From: Paramecium pentaurelia
Lineage: Eukaryota; Ciliophora; Oligohymenophorea; Peniculida; Parameciidae
Assembly (NCBI GenBank): GCA_905183005.1
Contig: CAJJDO010000030.1
Coordinates: forward strand, 7,598 to 71,597
DNA length: 64,000 nucleotides
Direction of reading: 5' to 3'
Shown here: positions 33,517-45,646 of the stretch, piece after piece
Position numbering within the stretch: the stretch's first letter is position 1
Layout of the letters: every line of letters starts with the position of its first letter
Position numbers and translations under genes: made by a program
The notes under the pieces: generated by a model
The model's database searches: none
Told to the model about the DNA's origin: nothing
The model's input: only the letters and a program-made list of their open reading frames with translations

Positions 33517-34485
33517 TCATGAATAATATTTATTTTCTATGGGTACTTAAACCTTATGTTCAATGTGATAATCTTCTCTATTCTATTATTTTTATAATGC
33601 TTTTGGATCTATAAATTAAATCTCATTTTTATACCTAATTATGAGATTTCATCACCCAAAGTATTTTATATTAATCTTATAGATTCAACTGGGAAACTAT
33701 TATCAAGTACATGCCAATAATTGGGATCTCCTCTGAAAAATGTTAGATGACCCTCTTATTTTGTTTTTTCCTATAAGAAAAGTCATAAATATACCCCAAT
33801 ATTTTTAACTACTGTATGTAAATCAACAATTAGTTATCTAAAAAGTGGATCATTTTCTTATAAATTAAATCCAACCTTCTCATTTAAATTTGGATGATAA
33901 TCATCATCTAAATTAGTATTATTCAAATCTTCAAGTGCATTTTCATTCACTTCCTCCCATTATTATCTCACAAAGCTAGCCATGACCTCTCTAATATTTT
34001 CACCTTAGAAAAAGTCTTAAAGAGCATCTCCACCCCCAACTTAATTAGAATAAACTATATAATTATAATTATATCTTACCCTTTTAAGATAAAGGTAATC
34101 CATATTTTTATTCATATTATTAGGTTGCTGCTTATATAGCTTCTTAATTATTAACTTAATCTTTAGTAAGTAATTTTAATCTGACTAATCTATTAGATTA
34201 TTGATATATATCAATTACTTTTCTGTTGGAGTTTCATTCAAAGGATCAGTGAATGTTACTTTTGCTACTCTTTCAATAACAGGTTCATCATGTCTGACAT
34301 AATATTTTGAGTCACGATAAGGAGTTTTGAAATCATGTTCGACATGATTAATTTACTCTGATGCTGGTGCAGGGTATCTGAAAATATTGTAACCCTAAAA
34401 TTGTAAGATGTTAGCTCACTGGAGTTAGAATTCTAAACCATTACACGGATGGATGGAATAGAGTGTTATAAGCCCTATTTAACAT
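33517..34485 (-). CDS. Unknown protein of 279 aa, possibly mitochondrial
   Basis: The product starts MLNRAYNTLFHPSVQWFRIL, an Arg-containing amphipathic N-terminus compatible with a mitochondrial presequence. It continues GYNIFRYPAPASEQINHVEH, DFKTPYRDSKYYVRHDEPVI, and later LQDFFQGENIREVMASFVRQ and HLTFFRGDPNYWHVLDNSFP. There is no membrane segment. Five introns (25, 29, 25, 24 and 26 nt) were inferred; the first has a GTGAGC donor, and the total is exactly 280 codons. No known family was recognised; the conserved-looking aromatic/proline N-terminal part resembles ciliate-specific subunits of respiratory or ribosomal complexes only in general style. TGA at 33517-33519. Confidence 0.75.
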
Positions 34486-34582
34486 GTCTTAATATATAGA
34501 TTTCATCCCTTTTTATTAAATAAAAATATTAATTAATTTTATGAATTAAGAAACCCTAGAAAACATTCATTGAGAGATTATT

Positions 34583-34894
34583 ATGTCTTAAATAGTTAAA
34601 TATATTGTTAAAGAGATGGATATATGATTGAGAATAGAATGGATGATAGAATTAAAAAGCAAATTAAAAATATAAATCTAATATGTTCTATTAGTAAATC
34701 TGCTGAATTATGAAATCAAGAGTTTGACATTAAATATAATATAATTCTTCAAATCTTATGATAAGGAAATTCTTAATTAAATTTAAGATTCAATAAAAAA
34801 GCAAGAATACAAAAAATATAAAATTATAAATTAATAGTTTATTATTTCTCTCATAAGTAGATACTATATAATAACATCCAAATCCTAATTTTGA
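34583..34894 (+). pseudogene. Coding relic with internal TGA
   Basis: From ATG 34583 a frame reads MSQIVKYIVKEMDI, hits TGA, and then continues open for about 88 codons with protein-like content (FFKSYDKEILNQIQDSIKKQ) to TGA at 34892-34894. No intron removes the internal stop. No family was recognised. Confidence 0.3.
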
Positions 34895-35260
34895 AATTAA
34901 AAATAAGAAGTTTTATAATATAATAATATTATTAAGAGAGAGTTTTAGAAATAAATATTTAATTTCTTAAATACTTAATAAATAAGGACAAAACAAAAAT
35001 CATAGAGGTTAATCATATAAATAAAATGAAATAATAAGTATTATGAAACTTTTTATATTCAATTTGAGAATTTAAAGAGAAAGAATTTGAATTTTACTTC
35101 ATATTATTATTGTTACAGAATTAAAAAATAATATATAATTTATGAATTAGAAATTAAGTATGCCTTGATCTAGGTGATATTAAAATATCTATATAATTCA
35201 ATTTTATATATATTCATTGGAAGAATTTAGTTTAACAATTAATTTTTATAATTATTAAAA
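34895..35260. other. Intergenic, no gene seen
   Basis: AT-rich sequence directly upstream of the calcium-release channel start at 35261, so it likely holds that promoter. No specific motif was found. Confidence 0.5.
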
Positions 35261-38200
35261 ATGGATGAAGATGAATAAATAGACTAAACGATGGTCACTT
35301 TTGGATCAATAATAGCCATATCTGATTTTGTTGATCAAACAGCATTCTTATTTTCAGATGGATTTTTGAAACCTGAAGTATTTTTAAAAAACTTTGTACA
35401 TAAAGAATAAAAAAAGTATTTAAGAATGATATAGAAGAAAAACATTTGATGGCCTAGATAATGATTCCTTTTACAAATGTCTGTTTTAAGTTTTACCTAG
35501 GGTTTCCGATACTGTTAAGACAAGAGTATTATAAGATTATAATGTAACTGATATTAAGAAAGGTGAAAAAGAGGGAAAAGATGTATTATTAACTAATTTT
35601 ATAATTAGGATAAGATTAAAATGACAAATTAAAGGATGAATGAAGAACTTAGTCAATTAATGAATGAGTATAAGCAAAATATAGATGCTATTGATAAATC
35701 AAGGTGTTAAAAATTAACATACCATTAACCATTTTAATTATTACATATTGCAAGTGGTAGATTTTTAGCATGTCATGATAATGAAGCATAATTAGAAAAT
35801 TAAAATTATTTGGTTAAATTAGATGATTTTTCAAGTGATTACACTGTTTTTAAAATAGTACCTGCATACATGTATTAGAGTCATGGAGAATAAGATGTTA
35901 ATGCTGGTGAAATGTGTGCAATAACTAGAGCTATGCCAATCTCTAATAGATTTGCATATATTAATTGTTCATAATTAGAAATTTCAGAAATTAAAGGTAG
36001 TGCATCTTCAAGATCTGAACATATTTAAAAAAAAGAAATAAATGCTAGTGTTGATTAATCTCATTCATGGAAAATAGTATTATATTAATAATATATTTCT
36101 GAAAATTCAAGAAATTTAAGAGTAGGTGATTGTATATGGTTATATCATAGTGAAGCAGAAGCTACACTTTCTGTGAAAAAATATCAAGAAGCAGTAGATA
36201 AAGCAAATTTTACATTTTATCATTTATCTGAATGGCTATCAATTAAAAATTTATATGTAGCAATTACTAAATCTCAAACAGAAAGTGCTTAAGGGTATTA
36301 AGGAAGTACAAATGGATTATGGTAAATTGAAGGAGAGGAGTTTCTTTAAGGAGGATTTGTAAAATATGAAGCTGGATATAGACTTAAAAATGTTACTACT
36401 GGATATTATTTAAGTGTTACAGAAATTTCAGGTGATAAAAATAACAAATAAAATAAGAAATAATAATATAAATATCGTTTAACTTAAGAATTAGATAAAT
36501 CTACAATTTTTACTTTTGTTGATCTAAAAACTTAACCAAATTAAAAATATTTAAAAGGAGGAAGTTATACATATCTATAAAATAGATTAAGTTAGAATTG
36601 GATGGATTTTTAAAATGATAAATAAAATCATGAATATATACCAATATTGAAAGCTCCAAATGAAAAAACTGAACATGCAGTATTTAAAATACATATGGCA
36701 ACTAGAAATGAAGTTTGGGAAATCTAATTTTTACAATCTTGTTTTCGTAGATTAGCTAAATTTGTTATTTAAATTTAAGATCCAAAATATCCTGGAATTG
36801 ATAATTTTTCTTCAAAAAGAAAATGGTTTGGAGTATTTTAGTAATTAAAAAGTTGTATTGCAGAATTAGAGAATTTTGTAAATAATAAATCATATACTAC
36901 ATCTGCAGAATAATAATTTGGATCTATTAATTAATATAGATAAAAATTAATGAGAGAATAATTTTATATTGATATCCTTATTAAAATTTTAGAAAGAATA
37001 ATTACTAAAGGAGAATTAGAATTTTATTAAAAATTAGAAATTGATTTAGAAAAAGGTGATAAACAATCAAAAAATATATTTGAAATAGAAAGTAACATTA
37101 TTTTTGAAGACAAAGCTTTAATGATGCATGAATAAAAGACTGAAAATACATTAAAAACTTAATATTATAATTATGTAAAATCTAAGGTAGAATTAGTTGA
37201 TTAGATATATTAATTTTTAGGATCTGTATGTAAATTAAATAAAGAAAATTAAATATATACTTATGATTTAATACCATATTTTTAATTACACACTAAATAT
37301 TTACCAAAAGCAATAGAAGCTATCATTAATATTGTATCAAATAATAAATATTTATTATATAAACTAAGCGAAGATATTAAGATTGAATTTTATGAAGATA
37401 ATGAAATTGATAATTAACAAATTAAAATATTAATTAATCTATATTAGTTTGATGATAAAGAAGAATAAATTGAAATTAAATAACATGAAAAAATAATGAA
37501 AAAACCAGTCCCTTTAATTGAATATTTTATTAATTTATTATGGGATGATGAAGCAAAAAATAATTCATATTACTTAAAATTTTTAAGAAATGTTTGCAGT
37601 CATTAAGAATTTCCAATTTAAATTAATTAAGAAAATATCTTTAAGTTATATAAAAAAAATAATACAAAATAACCTAAATTAGGAGTTGAAACTAAAGCTG
37701 AAGAAAGTAAAAGTAATGATGGTACTGTAAGACTAACATCTAAAGCTGGTTAATTAATCATACCTTAAGATTGTGATATAAGAGATATAAATAAAAGTTC
37801 AAGAGATAAATTTATGTATATTATTGAATAACTCACTTTTTTTTCAGAAGTTGCTTTAGGAAGAAATTATTCATGGAAAAATGAACTTGGAGCTTAATTT
37901 GAAAAATCATTTTTATTTAGGAATATTTGGTTTAAGCATCCTATAGATCCTAAATATATAGATTTATAACCTGGATTTGCTAGATTAGCATTAACTTTAT
38001 ATATTGATTAAGAACCATTAAGGATAAAGAAAGCACCTATTATGTGTTAATTATTTAGTGAATGTGAAAAACCTAGGGATTATATTCTATTCAAGAGTTC
38101 AACTAAAGCTGGAACTTCTAATGTTTAAGAATTAAATACTTATAAAGATTTAGTTAATAATTTAATGAATTATGTTAATGAAAAAGGAAGTGAAATATAT

Positions 38201-41200
38201 GAAGTTATGTGTCCTCCTATTAATAATCAAGGTGGTGAAGAGAGAGATTCTAAAAAAAACTAAAATTTAGAGGGTCCAGATTTTTTATAAGAAGAATTAA
38301 TTTTAAATACTATGAGAATTTTGGATAAAATAATGAAATTGAACTTGATTTGGGTTTTAGATTATTCTTTAGGTGATTAATTATAACCTAATTTAAGACC
38401 ATAAATTTTCATTTAATCTATGGTTAAATCTTGTTTAGATATTTTTACTTATGAAAAATTTGAACTTAATTTAATTTAAGCTCATTGTTAAACAGAAAGA
38501 TAAAAAGTCTAAAAAAAATTATAAGATAAACAAAGTCAACATAAACTTAGTGCACCTAATTTTATGAATCTTTTAAAGAAATAAAATAAGGAGGAAGAAG
38601 ATAATGAAGAATAGAGAGGGGAAAGTCAAACAACAAATGATCAAAATATATATTTAAATCCTGTTATGAGGGGATACTTAAAATTATCATCTCTAATGTA
38701 AACTATCAATTTTTTGGATCCAAAATATATAGAAAATGAAGTCTAATTAAAAATTAAAATATGTGATTTAATGGAATATCTATTAGATCTAAGATAAGAT
38801 TTTATGATGTAAAATTGTATTGTATTTTTTAAAACCTAAGTTTTATAAGGAGATCATATAGAAAATAATCCTGTTACTTATAGTTAATATTTATAAAAAG
38901 AGAATAAAAAGAAACCCCGTAGTCATAGATTATCATATGAATAATTAGATTAAAGACAAAAAAATTTATTAATTATTTAAAGATTATTAAAAAATCATGC
39001 TTTAGGATTATTGCCTAATTTAGCTTAAACAGGTATAAAAGAAATAGATGAACCATAAAAAGAAGAAATTAGTTTAACATCATTTACAAAAAATTTAATG
39101 AAAATAAATTAGTAAGAAGAAAAAGCAAAAACTAGATTTTATAATTATATTAATAATCCTTTAATACCAGAAATCTTAGATCTTGATTAATATTTAAGTT
39201 TAGCTTTAGGTGATATCAATCCAAATGATTAGCCCATTGCTAGTTTGTTACCTACATTTTTACATACTTTTTATCATGTAAAAGATAAAGAATTAGAAAA
39301 GAGATGTCTTTAATTATTATTAAGATTATTTACTTAAAAAGAGGAATTTAAAAGAAATCTGTAAAATATGTAAGTTATCTTTGATGCTGAGAAAACTATA
39401 TTGCATAAATATATAACAACAAATTTAGAAAAATTTCAGACTTTAAACGAACGTCTTGATACATGGATGTCCAGTTATATATTTGAGGATAGAATAAGTA
39501 GTGATTTTGAATAAGCATAAAAATATTTAACTAGTTTTTATCATGGTTTAAAGAGTGAAATAAAATTAGAAGATAATGAATTGATTTCATGTTTAGATGT
39601 TATTGATCCAAAGAAGTAATAATTATATGCAAATTTGGGTGCTCATATAGCTGTAGTTAATTTATTGCCTAATGGATTAAGATATATTCATGAATATATT
39701 ATGGATAGAGAATTAGAAGAAGATAAAAAAGTTGTTATAATTGATTTTTTTAGATTAGCTATTGATGTTCTTAAAAATTTCTGTTTTAATAATAATGAAA
39801 ATTAAATTATACTTTATGAGTATTTAAACTTCTATAGATATATGTAATATGATTTAGGCTAATTAGAATTAGTTGAATCTATATTTTAAAATAATAAGAC
39901 ATTACTTGTTCAAAAAGTTGATTAATAATTAATTGATATGATTTTATAATTAATTCTTAAAGAAGGTAGATAAAAAAGGTTTTTAAAAGTATTAGAATCA
40001 TTAATGATTTATTAATAAAATTACATTTTTGACAATTAAATTTTAATACAAAATAGTCTATTACCAATTGAATTTGGAGAAAAAGATATAAAAATATTGT
40101 ATTGTGATGGTTCAAGAAATAGTGATTTAAAATTATTTTTAGATGATCCAATTTAAGAACCTGATTTAAAATTTGTAGATAAATTAAGAGAGATAGATTA
40201 TAGAGATACATTTAGAGATGAGCCATTCTATTATCATGCATAATTATTAGACATTCTTATTTAAACAACTTTAAATAATGTAGAAAAGAGAAAATTTAAT
40301 GCAAATACTAAAGAAGAAGATGTGAAAAAGAATTTTAATATAAGTGTTAGTAAATTAAAAAGATTGTTTACAGCAAATTATCTTCTTGAAATATTATGTT
40401 CTAATGATGCATTTGTTAAAATGCCTATTACAACTAAATCTCAAATTTAATATATTGATAGTAATGATAAAATTAAAGGAGTTACTTTGATAAAATTATA
40501 AGTAATAGAATTTTTAAGATTGGTACATATTTCATCTGAAAGAGGATAAGTATAACATTCTTAACTATTTCATTGTAGATAATAAATAATAGATTTTATT
40601 ACCTTTGAAATTAATAGACTTGATAAAATAACTGATTTATAATTATTTAATCAAGATCTAAAAGTTTATCATATTTAAGGTATATTCCCTTTTATTTTGG
40701 CATATCATGATAGATTCTTAAAAACTATTGAAAAATAAGATTTAAGAAAGGATCTATAAGTAATTGAAAAATTTGTATAAGAATGGTTAAAGAAGGTAAA
40801 AGTTTTAACTTCAGAAACTAATATACTTTATCCTATAATTACAACAAGTGAAGATGCAAAATTATTAATAAGATGTTTATAGACATTTTGTAAAGTTTTT
40901 TATGAGAAAACAGTAAATTAAAAAGAAGATCCAATTTGGAATTAAGTAAAGATTAAATTAGACTCACTTTAAGAAATAGATTAAGATTAAGGTTAAATAA
41001 TTTAAGAGAATACTATTCCTAATCCAAAACCTGTAATGGAAATAATTGGAGGAGGATACCATTCAAAGAAAAGTAGTTAGACATCAAAATAATTGAGTAA
41101 TCCTGATGAATTACATTTTAAAAAATCTAGTAAGAAATATTTACCAGATAAAAAGAAAATACATGTATTCTAAGAGAAAGAGGAAGGTGAGGAATTGTTG

Positions 41201-44200
41201 GAAGGATATGATTCAAATAAAGCTATTAAAGTAGAAAAACTTTGGAAATTATTTTTAAAAGAATTATTAAATAAGGATTAATTTGTTAAGGAAGCTGAAA
41301 AAGAAAGAGAAACTATTGCTAATGCCATTTTAAATATATCTAGTTTATTAAAACCAGAATTTAGTAAGAATTTAACTAATAAACCTGATGTTAAAAGTAT
41401 TTCTAGAAAACTAATATCTTATCTTTAATCTGCCTTTTCAGATCCCAATTGTAAAGGGTCTATCTAAACATTATTACACATATTAAAAAAAATAATTGAT
41501 ACTGATCCAGCTAGAAAAGTGGAAATGCAAAATTTATTTGATAAATTAGGAGCAACATAAATGGTATTATTAGTCTTAAGTGAAAATAACTAAGATAAGA
41601 AATTAATGATGGTATTAATATTTATTATAAAAAATAGTCTTTTATTTAATTTATTAATACATTATTAGATGGAGGAAATGATTAAGTATAAGGAACTATA
41701 TATAGTTTTATGTTAAATTTTAGTTAATCTGAAAATATATTCTAGAAAATCTATTTTATTATTAGAAAGTAAATTGAAAATTTAGAAATACTATCCAAAT
41801 CTAAAGGAGGATCAGAAGATGAATCAGCTGGATTACTTTAAATAGATTATCATGAATTTTAAGAAGATTTAAGTTTAGTTTTAGAAGTTTTAACATTCTT
41901 GTAAAATGCTGTTGAAGGTCATTATAGAAAATTATAAAATTATTTTAGAGAATAAACTAATTCAAAAAATAATTATGATTTAACTAATGCTATCACAGAT
42001 TTATTTAAAACTTATTATTATGATGGTCGTATTTAAAAAAATTATGATAATATGTTGAAATGTTTAGATACATTAAATGAATTAGTTTAAGGACCTTGTT
42101 CAGATAATTAAAAAGCAATTTCTGAATCTAAATTTTTGGATATAGCAGCAGATTTATTTTCTTAATAGTATATTCTTTCTCCACCAGAGGAAATTGAAAA
42201 GATTGGAAAAAGAAAATCTCTTTTAGATTAACCATTATAAAGATGGTAAATTTGTAGATTAATGAATAAAATATTGAATTTGATCATGAGTTTATTGGAA
42301 GGAAGTGAAATAAACTAAAATAATCCTATTTTAAAAAGAATAATGAGAAATTTACCTATAAATTTATTAGAAAAGCATTGTGTAAATGAATATAATAAAT
42401 ATGTCAAAATATATGGAGATAAATATGAAATAGAATCTTTAGAACATCTTTCGGTTGATCCATATAAATTAAGAAAAATGAAAGAAAGCAAATTTGATAG
42501 AATTAAATAAATATCCTAATAATAACCTTATTTTGAAACAATTTTACAAAATGGATTTCTTTTATTTTTTTTAATGAGTTATTATATGGAATGTGATCCT
42601 TATATTGTAAGTCCAATAATAAAAATTACAAGAATGCATAAAAAAAAGATATTAAAAACATAAACAAGCAATGAAGTTTGGTAAATATTTAAAGATTCTT
42701 TTATTTATATGTTAATATAATTTACAATTGCCTTAATTAGAAATTTATTTGGAACATTGAATTCAATGAAAAATTTAGCAACAGATTAATTTAAAAATAA
42801 TTAAGTAAAACCAGATATGTCAGAGGAAGAGAAATAAAGAATTAAAGAAGAATAATATAGACAAGATTTATAAATGGCTATCAATTTTTATTAAGAAAAT
42901 AGTGCTCACATTGATGTTATGCATGATGATAATCTAGAAGTAGTTTATTTTATTAAATTACCATCAACCAAATATCTACCTAAAGAATAGAAAATCTTAT
43001 TTCATGATCAAGTAGATAGAAGTACTACCTAATCAAAAGTTTAAGGATTAATGAATATAGCTCCTACATTGATTGAAGTTTGTAAACATGAAGAATATTT
43101 AAAGAGATTATTTGATAGATAAAAATATTTAGCTTTGTTAACTGATTATGTTAAATTATGGAGAGAATTAGCATTTTTCTTAACTTTATTTTTGAACTTA
43201 TTTATACTATTCAGTTTTGATGGAACAGTTGGTGACAGAGTTCAAGATTACATTTTTTTTAGTTAATATGAAGATTTTAATCCTACAATTACTAAGACTA
43301 TTATTTATATTATTGGTATAGTAATGACTTGTTTATCCTTATTTGTTGTATCATTTTATTTACTAAAAAATGCACCATTAATTTTAAAGAGAGCTTGGTT
43401 ATAAAAAGGATTATTTGATGATTAAGATCCAAATCCTTTGTTTATTTTAATAGATATGTTTTATAAATTTATTTAAACCATTTTAAGCTTTTTATAAGAA
43501 GTAGAAGTGATGTATTATATAGCTTATGGTTTATTTGCTATTTTAGGAACATTTTATCATCCTTTATTTTTTATTTTTCATTTAACTGAAATTCTATTTA
43601 GATATCCAACACTTAAAAATATCATTTTATCAGTTTATCGTCCTAGAACTTAATTAATTTTAACATTTTTCTTACTATTTTTATTGGTTTATGTATTTAC
43701 AATTTTCGCTTATTGGAGATTATCAAATGAATTTGCAGGATATTGTGATACACTTCTATATTGTTTTATGATGAATGTGGAATGGACATTTAGAGGTTCA
43801 ATAGGAGATTATGTTTAATAGGAACTTGGTGTAAATGCTGTTGCAAGAGAATTAGGTGTAGGCAGATTCTTCTTTGATGAGGTTAGCAATATTATTTTAG
43901 GTGTTATTATGCTAAATATTGTTGCTGGTATTATTATTGATACATTTGGAAGTTTAAGAGAGGAAGAAGAGAATAAATTAAAAGATATGGTTGATAATTG
44001 TTTTATATGTGGAAATCTAAAGTATTAATATATATATTATTCTTAGAGCTGATTTCGATCGATTACAATCAAAAAGCAATGGAGGATTTAGAGAACATAT
44101 AAAAATAAATCATTACATGTGGAATTATGTTTACTTTTTTGCTTATTTAAAATGGAAAGAGAAAACAGAATATTCAGGAATAGAGAGTTATGTTGATTAA

Positions 44201-44414
44201 AAATTGAAAGAAGAAGATCTTTGTTGGGTTCCATTGAATTAAGCAAGAGAATTAGTAGATTTAGATGGTAACAAGGGTATTAGAGAAAAGGAACTCATTT
44301 AAAAAATAGAAGAGAAAGTAATTCACTTAATTATATATATAGATTGTATTTGTTTAAGAGTAAATTATTGATATGGGAAAATTGATGAAAGTTGAATTAA
44401 AAAAAAATAATTGA
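35261..44414 (+). CDS. IP3-receptor/ryanodine-receptor type calcium-release channel
   Basis: The 3010-aa product is an intracellular calcium channel of the IP3R/RyR superfamily; Paramecium has many (CRC family) on contractile vacuoles, alveolar sacs and other stores. N-terminal MIR-type region: FKNFVHK..., FYKCLFQVLPRVSD, QLLHIASGRFLACHDNEA, LRVGDCIWLYHSEAEATLS. An RIH-associated region lies near residues 2120-2270 (HYRKLQNYFREQTNSKNNYD, ELVQGPCSDNQKAI). Six membrane segments span about 2610-2880, with pore region CDTLLYCFMMNVEW then FRGSIGDYV in place of the usual GGGVGD/GGGIGD, and the last helix LNIVAGIIIDTFGSLREEEE. The C-terminus has the family CFICG and HYMWNYVYFFAYL motif. Introns: 35416-35434, 35583-35608, 41612-41637, 44022-44046, 44318-44342. 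IP3 binding cannot be judged. Confidence 0.92.
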
Positions 44415-44508
44415 ACAATATTATATATATATATTACGATATTTCATGTTTATTTCAATGTATTTTTATGTCATTTTTTAAATAATAAATTTTTTAATTG
44501 GTTCTCTT

Positions 44509-44673
44509 TCAACTTTACTTGTTTAGTTTATAATTTCCTTTATCAATTACTTTTGTAAAGGATTCTCTTAATCCGATTCTTTTAATCCTAAAAACATTGA
44601 AAAAGGTTAAATTAAGACAAGGATGTAAATAATTATTATAAACAGAAATGTAAAAGCTATAGATAATGTTCAT
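44509..44673 (-). CDS. Doubtful 54-aa open frame
   Basis: The frame MNIIYSFYISVYNNYLHPCL... ends IGLRESFTKVIDKGNYKLNK-QS before TGA at 44509-44511. The C-terminal third looks protein-like, but the frame is too short to be convincing and no family was recognised. It could be a relic. Confidence 0.2.
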
Positions 44674-45130
44674 ATATAATATTTATATAAAATTTGAGGA
44701 GACTCTTTAAATACTTTATGATTTATTTTATTCATTAAAATTAATAAATAATATTAAATTAATGTGTATATAATTTTAGAGAATTCTCTTTTCAAATTTT
44801 ACAAGCAATATTTTAAATTCTTTATGATATATTCACATTGTGTTTAAATTTTATAATCTATGAATAAATCTTGAATTCTTTTCTTAATATTATTAACTGA
44901 CTTTAATAGATCAATTCAGCTTTTGATTTCAATTCTGCTTATACATAATATTATGCAATTTATAATTGTTTATTTGACTTTATATCTTTATTTTGGCAAT
45001 TAATAAATTAGATTATAATAATCAATCTAAAAAAATAAGTTTATATGATATTATTATTCAATCATTTTAATAAATTATATACTATTATTAATATATTCCT
45101 TATAGAAATTAAATTTTTATATCTAGGAAT
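44674..45130. other. Intergenic, no gene seen
   Basis: Strongly AT-rich spacer between the calcium channel and the dynein gene. No protein-like frame, repeat or RNA gene was identified. Confidence 0.5.
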
Positions 45131-45627
45131 ATGACAGAACTAAATTATTTATTTCTTTATCAAAATCAAGGTATTAATTAAATAACTAAATATCATTCAT
45201 TTTTAAATGAATAAATATCTAATGAGAAAGATATCCCTTTTTAGTAATGATTTTAATTGTTTAGGAGTTCAATAAAATTTATCTTTCTAATTATTTTGAT
45301 TCAGATATTAATTTAGGAGTTTTTTATTTTAATGATTTACTATAAATTTATTTAAATTCAAATAAAGATTTCAAGAAATCCTTAACCTTTTGTCAAAAAT
45401 ATGTTTCTATTCAAAAATTCATGAAAAAATAGTATTTATATAAGATGTTATCCAAAACATTTTATTTAAAACAAATAATTTATATATATTATAATAAAGT
45501 TATTTAACTAATATTGAAATAATTAATTAAGAGAACTATTACATCTTTGAAAAGAAATAAAATAGCTTTAAAAAATCTTAAATTATTAGAACACAAAGAA
45601 TAAAGCCATTAGAAATACAAATATTGA
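45131..45627 (+). pseudogene. Probable broken gene with a 126-aa intact 3' frame
   Basis: From ATG 45131 the frame reads MTELNYLFLYQNQGINQITK and ends in TGA near 45247. A second frame, starting at ATG 45247, is open for 127 codons: MILIVQEFNKIYLSNYFDSD, KSLTFCQKYVSIQKFMKKQY, then a basic C-terminus to TGA at 45625-45627, only 19 nt before the dynein start. The two halves look like parts of one protein in different frames. A 21-nt GT...TAG stretch (45244-45264) does not repair the frame. Coding relic is the likely reading; a real 126-aa gene is the alternative. Confidence 0.35.
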
Positions 45628-45646
45628 TTATTTATTAATTTATTAT

